NCBI GenBank assembly: GCA_016210115.1
Contig: JACQUW010000363.1
Location: 23,266-87,265, forward strand
DNA length: 64,000 bases
From: Deltaproteobacteria bacterium
GTDB lineage: Bacteria; Desulfobacterota; Binatia; UBA9968
Reading direction: 5' to 3'
In this document: one piece after another, positions 51,654 to 59,411 of the stretch
Layout of the letters: the number at the start of each line of letters is the position of its first letter
Numbering within the stretch: the first letter of the stretch is position 1
Program-made: the position numbers and the translations under genes
The notes under the pieces: model-generated
Database searches by the model: none
Told to the model about the DNA's origin: nothing
Seen by the model: the letters and a program-made list of their open reading frames with translations, nothing else

Positions 51654-51715
51654 TTCCTCCGAAAGTGGCGCAGTCGACCCCCAGCCTCGGGGCGAAAGGC
51701 TTCGGGCCGCGGCCG

Positions 51716-51753
51716 ACCTGCCTGTGCGCCCGCCTGCCAGGGCGCGGGCAGGT
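51716..51753. repeat. ACCTGCC/GGCAGGT hairpin
   Basis: Arms ACCTGCC...GCGCCC and GGGCGC...GGCAGGT enclose CGCCTGCCA. The same ACCTGCC word forms the core of the larger palindrome 130 bases further on, so the two are related. Confidence 0.55.
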
Positions 51754-51837
51754 GTCCGCACGCAGACAGTTGGGCAGGTACCATGAGTCGAACCGGGCTC
51801 ATCGGACGTCCGCGGCCCTCTCCCTTACGCCTCTCGG

Positions 51838-51972
51838 GCAATATGAAAGCCGCTGCCCGTTCGGAGAGCCCGCGCATCCGACCTGCCTGCCGGCAGGCAG
51901 GTAACCAGCGGTGGGAATAAGCACTGGCCCATTGCGCGGGCTCGGAGAGCGGGTGGCGGCTTTCATTGTTGA
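51838..51972. repeat. Large imperfect palindrome with perfect 22-bp core
   Basis: The left arm (51838-51880, containing ATGAAAGCCGC and GGAGAGCCCGCGCA) is the near reverse complement of the right arm (51929-51972, containing TGCGCGGGCTC and GCGGCTTTCAT). Near the left arm lies a perfect 22-bp palindrome at 51881-51902, ACCTGCCTGCC followed by its complement. It could extrude as a cruciform or be a non-autonomous element. It has no coding frame. Confidence 0.65.
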
Positions 51973-52007
51973 GGGTGAAGCGAGTCATGGTCATTTCCCC
52001 GAAAGGA

Positions 52008-52180
52008 CGTCCTGAGCTTGGTCGAAGGGTGCCTCCCTCGGGGGCAGCCCTTCCGGCCGCAGCCGATGCGCCAGTGCCTCGAGGCTCCGAGTCGCTCATT
52101 AATCCGTCCATGCCTTCCACAACCTGCGCGGTTCTACGTCTGCGACCTCCAGGCCTGTCCCTTCCGTCACAGCTTTCATT
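52008..52180. repeat. Dispersed intergenic repeat, copy B
   Basis: Full-length copy, matching copy A (22025-22195) block by block: TTGGTCGAAGGGTGC, GCAGCCGATGCGCCAG, GCCTCGAGGCTCC, ACCTGCGCGGTTCTACGTCT, CCTTCCGTCACAGCTTTC. On both sides lie similar words, GGCTTTCATTGTT at 51959 and AGCTTTCATTGTT at 52171, each followed by a GGGTGA-containing stretch and TCATG, suggesting a duplicated target or end. Confidence 0.75.
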
Positions 52181-52190
52181 GTTTCGGGTG

Positions 52191-53090
52191 ATGCAATTCA
52201 TGAACATTCCGCTGAGGAATGAGGTAAGACTTGCGGGAATTGTGGCGCTGAGCCTCTGTCTACTCGGCCCGGGGAAGTTGACTGCGGAGAGCCCTTTCGC
52301 GATTTTTCTCCAATCATCTGATCTTTTTCAGGGAGACGTGGTGGAGGTCAGGATTCAGGGAGACGTATCAGACGCTAGGGGCATTTTTCTCAACCGTGAA
52401 ATTCCCTTCTTCCCAGATGAGCGGGGCTATTTTTCTGCTCTCGTGGGATTGGATTTGGAGGAAAGACCGAGACCAACAGATTTCGCTATTCAGGTCCGGA
52501 ATAGAACCGGGGAAGTTAAGCAGAGAAGCATAAAGCTGCACATTAGAAAGAGAGACTTTGCCAAGGAGAGCATTTCGGTATCCACGGCGTTTGACAGCTT
52601 CGATGAGGCCACGAAAAAAAGAATAGATCAAGAAAAAGCGCTTCTGAACCAACTCTGGGGGACCTTCAGCGACCGCCGCCTGTGGGAAGGACGTTTTGTT
52701 TCGCCGGTTGCCGGAGCGGTCAGCTCGCCATTCGGGCTCCGCAGAATCATTAACGGAATTCCGCGGGCTCCTCATGGGGGGGTCGATCTTAAAGCCTCTC
52801 TCGGAACCGAAGTGGCAGCCACGAATCACGGGCAGGTGGTCCTTCGGGATGAGCTTTTCTTTAGCGGGAAGAGTATCGTCATCGACCACGGATCGGGACT
52901 CTATACGATGTATTTTCATCTCGCGGATTATTTAGTAGAAAAGGGGTCGGTTTTGCGCAAAGGCGATCGGATCGGGGCTGTGGGAATGACAGGCCGGGTC
53001 ACAGGTCCTCACCTGCACTGGGGTGCCCGGGTGGCCGGGGCGAGAGTCAATCCGCTCAAGCTGCTGGAAAGCATTGGGGTAACCGAGTAA
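52191..53090 (+). CDS. M23-family peptidase with intact zinc motif
   Basis: About 299 residues from the ATG at 52191 (a second ATG lies 9 bases on). A signal peptide (VRLAGIVALSLCLLGPGKLT), a beta-rich middle and a C-terminal LytM/M23 domain. Unlike the EnvC-like protein, the ligands are present: APHGGVDLKA (His, Asp) and GPHLHWGARV (HxH), plus YFHLADY. It should therefore cleave peptidoglycan peptide bridges. It is inserted between xseA and xseB, and its stop lies 8 bases before xseB. The frame to 51966 would cross a repeat, so the shorter start is preferred. Confidence 0.88.
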   Translation: MQFMNIPLRNEVRLAGIVALSLCLLGPGKLTAESPFAIFLQSSDLFQGDVVEVRIQGDVSDARGIFLNREIPFFPDERGYFSALVGLDLEERPRPTDFAIQVRNRTGEVKQRSIKLHIRKRDFAKESISVSTAFDSFDEATKKRIDQEKALLNQLWGTFSDRRLWEGRFVSPVAGAVSSPFGLRRIINGIPRAPHGGVDLKASLGTEVAATNHGQVVLRDELFFSGKSIVIDHGSGLYTMYFHLADYLVEKGSVLRKGDRIGAVGMTGRVTGPHLHWGARVAGARVNPLKLLESIGVTE

Positions 53091-53098
53091 AAGCTGCC

Positions 53099-53371
53099 AT
53101 GACAAAGAAAGAACCGGAACAAAAGAAATTTGAAGAAGCCCTCGAAGAGTTGGAGAGCATCGTGGAGCGACTCGAATCAGGTGAACTCTCTCTTGAGGAT
53201 TCTTTGGCCGTTTTTAGCGAGGGCGTCTCTTTAGTGAAGTTCTGTAATCAGAAACTTAACGAAGTCGAAAAGAAAATCGAGCTGCTGATCAAGGATAGAG
53301 ACGGAAAGCTGCAACTGAGACCTTTTCCCGAAGCGGCGGCGGAGGCGGAGGATGAGGAGCCACAGGGCTGA
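53099..53371 (+). CDS. xseB: Exodeoxyribonuclease VII small subunit
   Basis: 90 residues, all-helical coiled coil with the family core FEEALEELESIVERLESGEL, SLEDSLAVFSEGVSL and CNQKLNEVEKKIELL, and an acidic C-terminal tail. It pairs with XseA. The start lies 8 bases after the M23 stop; the genes are close enough to be co-transcribed. Confidence 0.95.
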   Translation: MTKKEPEQKKFEEALEELESIVERLESGELSLEDSLAVFSEGVSLVKFCNQKLNEVEKKIELLIKDRDGKLQLRPFPEAAAEAEDEEPQG

Positions 53372-53541
53372 GAGTTTTTCCAAACCTTCATTTTTCGGGG
53401 GAGTGCCGGCTGGCCATAGAGACCAGGGCAACAGAGGGGACGTTAATTTTTCACCCTCGGCGTCCGGCGCTCAGGCCTTGGACTCCCTTCGGTCGACCTC
53501 CTGGTATTCGGTCATCGGTGTATGATAATGCTGGATGTTCC

Positions 53542-54438
53542 ATGTCACCGTTCGATGTCGAAGAATATTTAAAACAAAAAAGGGCTGTCATAAATCTGGC
53601 TCTGGAGCGTTACCTGAAGCATTGCCGGCGGTATCCTGAGAAACTTTACCGGGCCATGCACTACGGCGTCTTTCCAGGCGGCAAGCGCTTTCGTCCGATC
53701 TTGACGCTGGCTGCCGGGGAGGTCTTTGGCGGAAAACAAAAATGCCTGCTTCCTTTCGCCTGCGCCCTGGAGCTCATCCACGCGTATTCTCTCATCCACG
53801 ACGATCTTCCAGCCCTGGATGACGACGACTACCGAAGAGGAGAGCTGGCAAACCACAAGGTATTCGGCGAGGGAATCGCGCTCCTGGCCGGCGATGCTTT
53901 GCTAACCGAGGCCTTTCACGTGATCTCGGAGGCGCGGGTGCTGCGACTTCTCAAGCCAACTCTGGTGCTGGAGCTCCTGCATGAAATTACCCAGGCGGCT
54001 GGAGGAGGCGGAATGGTCGGTGGCCAGGTAGTGGATCTCGAGGCTGAAGACCACGAGGTGGATATGGCGACAGTGGAAAACATCCATGGGCGCAAGACCG
54101 GTGCCCTGATTTTGGCAGCAGCTCGCGTGGGCGCCAGAATAGGGGGAGCAAGGCCGAAAGAGATGCAGCGAATTACCCGGTATTCACGGTTTTTGGGTCT
54201 GGCTTTTCAGATTACCGATGATATCCTTGACGCCGAAAGCGCCACCTGTACCGCCGGCCGGGCATCAAAAAAAAAGGAAGAAAAGAAGGCGACCTATCTT
54301 TCCATTGCAGGTCCCGGCGCCGCCCGGGATCGGGTGAGCAATCTATTGCAGCGCTGTTTAAAGGAGGTTGAATTGTTCGGTCGTGAGGCGGACCCTCTCC
54401 GGGGCATTGTCCACACCGTCGCAAGCCGCGTTTCGTAA
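53542..54438 (+). CDS. ispA: Farnesyl/geranylgeranyl diphosphate synthase
   Basis: 298 residues from the ATG at 53542; a GTG at 53518 would add 8. The short-chain prenyl synthase fold shows both aspartate-rich motifs: the first in LIHDDLPALDDDDYRRGE and the second in QITDDILDAE, with GGKRFRP upstream. It condenses IPP with allylic diphosphates to C15 or C20. With dxs next, the two feed ubiquinone/menaquinone and lipid carrier synthesis. The same pair following xseB is standard. Confidence 0.95.
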   Translation: MSPFDVEEYLKQKRAVINLALERYLKHCRRYPEKLYRAMHYGVFPGGKRFRPILTLAAGEVFGGKQKCLLPFACALELIHAYSLIHDDLPALDDDDYRRGELANHKVFGEGIALLAGDALLTEAFHVISEARVLRLLKPTLVLELLHEITQAAGGGGMVGGQVVDLEAEDHEVDMATVENIHGRKTGALILAAARVGARIGGARPKEMQRITRYSRFLGLAFQITDDILDAESATCTAGRASKKKEEKKATYLSIAGPGAARDRVSNLLQRCLKEVELFGREADPLRGIVHTVASRVS

Positions 54439-54534
54439 TTGATTCCGCCGCTCAGCGGAGGCGCGTGGCAATAAAAGTTTTTTTTCAACGGAATGATTTT
54501 TGGCAACAGAAACTCCACAGGATGATTTTGCAAC

Positions 54535-56454
54535 ATGGCAAGCTTACTCGAAACTATCAATGATCCTTCAGACATCCGCAAACTGCCGATCCCGGAACTG
54601 GTGATTCTAGCCCGGGACATCCGGGACGAGGTCCTCTCGGTCGTGTCGGAAGTTGGCGGCCATCTGGCCTCTACTCTCGGGGCCGTCGAGCTGACTCTGG
54701 CTTTGCATTATATTTTTCAGACGCCGGAAGACCGGATTGTCTGGGACACAGGGCACCAGTCTTACGCCCACAAGCTCATTTGCGGCAGACGGCAAAGGCT
54801 TGCGACGATAAGACAACTCGGAGGAATCAGCGGCTTTCTCAGTCGCGAAGAGAGCGAATATGATGTCTTTGGCGCCGGGCACGCGGGCACGTCAGTTTCT
54901 GCGGCTCTGGGCATGGTCGAGGCCAAAACCCTGAAACAGTCAAAACACAAGGTTGTCGCGGTTATCAGCGACGGATGCCTGAGCGCCGGACTGACGTTTG
55001 AGGGACTCAACCAAACCGGGCATTTGGAGAGGGATTTGATCGTTGTCCTGAACGATAACGCCATCTTCATCGACCCGCGGGTCGGGGCGATCTCTTCGTT
55101 CTTGAGCGAAAAGTTGACTACGGGCACCGCTATCCGATTGCAGAAAAGCTTGCGAGACGTTCTCCGATCGTTGCCCCGCGTGGGAGAGGGGCTTTATCAT
55201 TTAGGGCGCAAAATCAAAGATTCCTTCATCGGTTTCGTCACTCCCGGACTGCTATTTGAAGGTTTGGGGTTTCAGTATGTCGGACCGGTCGACGGTCATA
55301 ACGTGGAGAAGCTTATACATACGTTTGCAAACGTGAAGAAGCTGGAAGGCCCTACTCTGGTGCACGTTTTGACGAAGAAGGGTAAAGGGTACGAATGGGC
55401 GGAAAAAGACCCGGTTCGCTACCACAGCGTCGCTCCGTTCCATGTGCTTACGGGGAAGCCGAAGAAGGAAAAGGGGCGGTATCCCAGCTTTACCGAGGTT
55501 TTTGCCGCCTCTTTGATTCGCTTGGCCAAAGAAAATCCCAGGGTGGTGGGCATCACCGCGGCGATGGGCAGTGGAACCGGAATCGACAAGCTGTCACGGG
55601 AAATTCCCGGGCGTTCCTACGACGTCGGGATTGCGGAGCAACATGCCGTGACTTTCGCCGCGGGAATGGCCACCGAAGGTTATACCCCGGTCGTGGCGTT
55701 CTATTCGACCTTTCTTCAGCGGGCATACGATCAGATCCTGCACGATGTTGGCATTCAGAATCTGCACGTGGTTTTTGCTCTGGACCGGGGTGGCCTCGTC
55801 GGGGCTGATGGGCCGACGCATCATGGTGTTTTCGATTTTTCGTACTTGCGCTCGATTCCGAATATGGTGCTGATGGCTCCCAAAGATGAAAACGAGCTGC
55901 AGCATATGCTCAGGACTGCGATCGAGCACGATGGGCCGATTGCCTTCCGCTACCCCCGGGGCGACGGTTGGGGCGTGGAGATGGACAGCGAGATTCGCAC
56001 GCTTGAGATCGGCAAAGGAGAGCTATTGCGCCAGGGAAAAGATATCGTCATCGTCGGAGTCGGCAACACGGTTATTCCTGCTTTCCGCGCGGCTCAAGAT
56101 CTTTCTCAACTCGGAATCGACGCTGCCGTCGTTAATGCCCGCTTCATCAAACCGCTCGACCGGGAGCTCCTTTTCAGCTTGCTTTCTCAGGTGCCAAGGC
56201 TCGTTACGGTGGAAGACAATGTGTTGCAAGGCGGTTTCGGCAGCGCCATATTAGAGACCATTGCGGAGGAGGGGCTCACGGGCGTGCGGGTGAGGCGTCT
56301 TGGGGTGCCGGATCGTTTCATCCCTCATGGAACACAGGATGAGCTGAAAAAAATCTGCGGCTTCGACAAAGACGGTATTACTCAGGCGGCTTTGCAGATG
56401 GTCCGAAAAGAGAGAAAAAGAGAAAAGGAGGGATGGGAAAGAGGGAGCGCTTAG
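54535..56454 (+). CDS. dxs: 1-deoxy-D-xylulose-5-phosphate synthase
   Basis: 639 residues with the Dxs landmarks: GHLASTLGAVELTLALHYIF, WDTGHQSYAHKL, ThDP motif AVISDGCLSAGLTFEGLNQTG (shortened GDG... read here as SDG) to NDNAIF, and the transketolase domains with RSYDVGIAEQHAVTFAAGMA and DRGGLVGADGPTHHGVFD. It makes DXP from pyruvate and glyceraldehyde-3-phosphate, the first step of the MEP route. The final 22 bases overlap tlyA. Confidence 0.96.
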   Translation: MASLLETINDPSDIRKLPIPELVILARDIRDEVLSVVSEVGGHLASTLGAVELTLALHYIFQTPEDRIVWDTGHQSYAHKLICGRRQRLATIRQLGGISGFLSREESEYDVFGAGHAGTSVSAALGMVEAKTLKQSKHKVVAVISDGCLSAGLTFEGLNQTGHLERDLIVVLNDNAIFIDPRVGAISSFLSEKLTTGTAIRLQKSLRDVLRSLPRVGEGLYHLGRKIKDSFIGFVTPGLLFEGLGFQYVGPVDGHNVEKLIHTFANVKKLEGPTLVHVLTKKGKGYEWAEKDPVRYHSVAPFHVLTGKPKKEKGRYPSFTEVFAASLIRLAKENPRVVGITAAMGSGTGIDKLSREIPGRSYDVGIAEQHAVTFAAGMATEGYTPVVAFYSTFLQRAYDQILHDVGIQNLHVVFALDRGGLVGADGPTHHGVFDFSYLRSIPNMVLMAPKDENELQHMLRTAIEHDGPIAFRYPRGDGWGVEMDSEIRTLEIGKGELLRQGKDIVIVGVGNTVIPAFRAAQDLSQLGIDAAVVNARFIKPLDRELLFSLLSQVPRLVTVEDNVLQGGFGSAILETIAEEGLTGVRVRRLGVPDRFIPHGTQDELKKICGFDKDGITQAALQMVRKERKREKEGWERGSA

Positions 56455-57176
56455 ATAAGTTGCTGCTCGATCGCGGCTTCGCCTCGACGCGGGAGGAGGC
56501 GCGCCGCCGGATCCTGGCGGGAGACGTGCTGGTCGAGAATCGCCCGGTCTCCAAGGCCGGCAGTCTGGTCAATCCGGAAGCAGAAATCCGGCTCAAGGAA
56601 AGGCCCTCTTATGTGAGTCGCGGCGGCACAAAGCTCGAAAAAGCGCTTCAGGAATTTGGAATCGATGTTAAAGAGAGGATCGTTTTGGATGTTGGCGCTT
56701 CCACGGGTGGTTTCACTGACTGCCTTCTTACCCGGGGAGCTAGGCGGGTTTACGCCGTCGACGTTGGCTACGGGCAGCTTGACTGGAAGCTCCGACAGGA
56801 TCCGCGGGTTTTGGTTCTGGAAAAGACAAACATCCGTTATCTCGCTCCGGAAGAGCTGCCCGAACCTCCTGACGTTGCGACGATTGACGTTGCCTTTATT
56901 TCTCTCAGTTTAGTTTTACCTCAGGTCAAGCGGATTCTGGCCCGCAGCGGCGAGATCATTGCTCTTATCAAGCCTCAATTCGAAGTCGGGAAAGGAAAAG
57001 TCGGAAAAGGCGGAGTGGTGCGTGACCCGGAGCAGCACCGGGAAGTGATCGAACGAATCAAAGAAGTCGCTGGCGGGATCGGCTTGGAGGCCAGGGAAGT
57101 CGTGGAGTCTCCACTCCTGGGCCCCAAGGGAAACAAAGAGTTTTTTATTCATCTGATCAAGCAAGCCGAGTGCTAG
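56433..57176 (+). CDS. tlyA: TlyA-family rRNA 2'-O-methyltransferase
   Basis: 247 residues. An N-terminal S4 RNA-binding domain (RLDKLLLDRGFASTREEARR) is followed by an FtsJ-like methyltransferase domain with SAM motif VLDVGASTGGFTDCLLTRGA and closing PQFEVGKGKVGKGGVVRD. Known TlyA proteins methylate 16S and 23S rRNA ribose; older annotations call them hemolysin A. It overlaps dxs by 22 bases. Confidence 0.94.
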   Translation: MGKRERLDKLLLDRGFASTREEARRRILAGDVLVENRPVSKAGSLVNPEAEIRLKERPSYVSRGGTKLEKALQEFGIDVKERIVLDVGASTGGFTDCLLTRGARRVYAVDVGYGQLDWKLRQDPRVLVLEKTNIRYLAPEELPEPPDVATIDVAFISLSLVLPQVKRILARSGEIIALIKPQFEVGKGKVGKGGVVRDPEQHREVIERIKEVAGGIGLEAREVVESPLLGPKGNKEFFIHLIKQAEC

Positions 57177-57297
57177 CCCTCAATGCAGAAAATTCGACAG
57201 GTGTCATTCTGAGCGCTTCGCAGTTCGTGATCCTGGAGTGACAGCGAAGATTGAGGCATCGGTTCCTCTTCCCGTCTATGAACCCTCTGTCTGGCTT

Positions 57298-58464
57298 ATG
57301 TTTGTAACCGAGATCATCTGTCCCAGATGCCGGCGCACCTTTCCTTCGGGAAAGCCCGTAAATCTCTGTGCCTGCGGCTCCCCGCTGCTGGTCCAGTATG
57401 ATTTGAAAAAAGTCAAGGAAAAACTGTCCCGGGAAGGTTTAAGCGGCCGCACGGCGACGCTCTGGCGCTACCGGGAATTGCTTCCGCTGAAAGACGATCG
57501 TCACTGCGTCTCTTTGGGAGAGGGGTTCACGCCGCTCATTCAGGCGTCACGGCTGGCTTTGGAGCTCGGCATCCGAAAGCTCTGGATCAAAGATGAGGCG
57601 CAGAACCCCACGGGATCTTTTAAGGATCGAGGACTTTCCCTCGCGATCTCTCTCTGCAGAGAGCTCGGAATAAACAAAGTTGCCATTCCATCAGCGGGAA
57701 ACGCCGGTGGATCACTGGCCGCTTACTCGGCGCGCGCGGCCCTTGACGCGCACGTTTTTATGCCAAAGGACACGCCCAGAGCCAATCAGATCGAGGTGCA
57801 GCGATACGGCGCCCGGCTTACATTGGTGGACGGCCTCATTCATGATTGCGGCAGGCTCGTGGCGGAGCGAAAGGGTGTGGAGGGATGGTTTGATCTCTCG
57901 ACTCTAAAAGAACCCTACCGCCTCGAAGGAAAAAAAACCATGGGACTGGAAATCGCCGAACAACTCGACTGGCACCTTCCCGATGTCATTATCTATCCTA
58001 CCGGAGGGGGGACGGGCTTGATCGGCATGTGGAAGGGGTTCAAGGAGTTGGAAGAGATCGGCTGGATCGGTTCGGAGCGGCCCCGCATGGTCTCCGTGCA
58101 GGCGGATGGGTGCGCGCCGATCGTGCGCGCCTTTCGCGAAGGAAAGCCGCGGGCGGAACCGTGGTTGGATGCTCAAACCGTAGCGTCGGGCTTGAGGGTG
58201 CCTCAGGCGGTCGCTGATTTTCTTATGCTGGAGGTTATTCGGGAGAGCAATGGAACGGCGCTAAGCGTGAGCGATGATGAGATGATCGCCGAGATCGATC
58301 GAGTCGGGCGGCTCGAAGGCCTGTTCTTTTGTCCGGAGGGAGCGGCGACGGTGGCCGCATTGCGGCGATTGCTCCGAGAGGGTTGGATCGACCCGGCAGC
58401 GAGCGTTCTGATATTTAACACGGCCTCTGGTTTCAAGTATCTGCACCTTTGGCATTTGGGGTAG
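57298..58464 (+). CDS. thrC: Threonine synthase-like PLP enzyme
   Basis: 388 residues from the ATG at 57298; an in-frame GTG at 57238 would add 20. A small zinc-ribbon-like start (CPRCRRTF ... CACGSPL) is followed by the fold II PLP core with the Schiff-base Lys in NPTGSFKDRGL, the phosphate loop SAGNAGGSLAAYSA and the GGGTGLIGMWKG cofactor-binding glycines. It converts phosphohomoserine to threonine. Relatives of similar length are sometimes other beta/gamma-replacement enzymes, so the symbol is likely but not certain. Confidence 0.85.
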   Translation: MFVTEIICPRCRRTFPSGKPVNLCACGSPLLVQYDLKKVKEKLSREGLSGRTATLWRYRELLPLKDDRHCVSLGEGFTPLIQASRLALELGIRKLWIKDEAQNPTGSFKDRGLSLAISLCRELGINKVAIPSAGNAGGSLAAYSARAALDAHVFMPKDTPRANQIEVQRYGARLTLVDGLIHDCGRLVAERKGVEGWFDLSTLKEPYRLEGKKTMGLEIAEQLDWHLPDVIIYPTGGGTGLIGMWKGFKELEEIGWIGSERPRMVSVQADGCAPIVRAFREGKPRAEPWLDAQTVASGLRVPQAVADFLMLEVIRESNGTALSVSDDEMIAEIDRVGRLEGLFFCPEGAATVAALRRLLREGWIDPAASVLIFNTASGFKYLHLWHLG

Positions 58465-58468
58465 TCCC

Positions 58469-59209
58469 ATGGCCGGATTTGTCAGGATCGCCCACCGCGG
58501 CGCTTCAGGTTCATTTCCGGAGAACACCCGTATGGCGATTGAAAAGGCGATCGAAGCCGGCGTCGATATGATCGAGCTGGATTGCCAGCTTACTAAGGAC
58601 GGCCACGTCGTGGTCTTTCATGACGAGCGTCTGGCGCGCACGACCGGCGTGAAGGGGTTTGTCCGGGGAAAGAGCCTGAATCAGCTTAGGAAGCTCGATA
58701 TTGGCGGTTGGTTCAAAAAGTCATTCACGGGGCAGAGGATTCTGACACTGGAGGAAGTGATGGAGATCCTGGGTGGAGCCGTGGATCTGAACCTGGAACT
58801 GAAGTCATTTCCGAAAGGACTCTTGGGCATCGAACTTAAGCTTCTTTTTATCCTGAGCCACTACGATTATCTGGAGCGGACCGTTTTCTCATCTTTCGAT
58901 TACCGCTCGCTGCGGCGGGTGCGCGAGCTGGCCCCGGACTCGCGCATCGGCGTTCTCTATGGATCCGGAACGGAAGAAAACCCCTTCCAGCTCGCGAGGG
59001 AGATCGGCGCCTATTCGGTTCATCTTCAGAAAGAGGTGGCGACCCCGAATCTTTTGGAGAGAGCTCGCCAGATCGGGCTGAAAAGCTTTGTTTGGACGGT
59101 CAATGAAGTTGCCGATATGGAGGATTTTCTTGCCCGCGGCGTTGACGGAATTATTTCGGACTTCCCGGAAAAATTTTGGAAGGTGAGAGCGAAAAGAAAG
59201 CTACAATGA
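58469..59209 (+). CDS. Glycerophosphodiester phosphodiesterase
   Basis: 246 residues of the GDPD family: HRGASGSFPENTRMAIEKAI, then DMIELDCQLTKDGHVVVFHD with the Glu/Asp/His metal ligands, and late TIM-barrel strands ending GVDGIISDFPEKFWKV. No signal peptide, so a cytoplasmic UgpQ-like enzyme that hydrolyses glycerophosphodiesters to glycerol-3-phosphate and an alcohol. The start lies 5 bases after the thrC stop. Confidence 0.92.
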   Translation: MAGFVRIAHRGASGSFPENTRMAIEKAIEAGVDMIELDCQLTKDGHVVVFHDERLARTTGVKGFVRGKSLNQLRKLDIGGWFKKSFTGQRILTLEEVMEILGGAVDLNLELKSFPKGLLGIELKLLFILSHYDYLERTVFSSFDYRSLRRVRELAPDSRIGVLYGSGTEENPFQLAREIGAYSVHLQKEVATPNLLERARQIGLKSFVWTVNEVADMEDFLARGVDGIISDFPEKFWKVRAKRKLQ

Positions 59210-59411
59210 CGATTATCGATCACTCGCTGCGACGCCCGCTTTGTCACACGATTGACTTGCTTTGTCTGGGCTGCTTTCAACAACCGGGTTTTTAACTCAG
59301 GCAACAAAGAGCAAGTTCTTCACGACGCGGGCAAAGATAGCCCGCTGCGCTTTTCATTTAAATCTCGATTCGTATTGCCGCTGCAGCGGTACTGCTGTTA
59401 ACTTGATCTAT

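Larger units (their letters stand above)
51654..52190. other. Repeat-filled gap between xseA and the M23 gene
   Basis: About 540 bases without a supported gene. It holds a GC-rich hairpin (51716-51753), a large imperfect palindrome (51838-51972) and copy B of the dispersed repeat (52008-52180). Long frames on either strand in this gap are artefacts of the palindromes. Confidence 0.7.

Noticed and set aside
51386..52207. 273-codon minus-strand ORF between xseA and M23
   Set aside because: Its length comes from palindromic repeats (LPACRQAG-type peptides) that stay open on both strands; no ribosome-binding site or domain.
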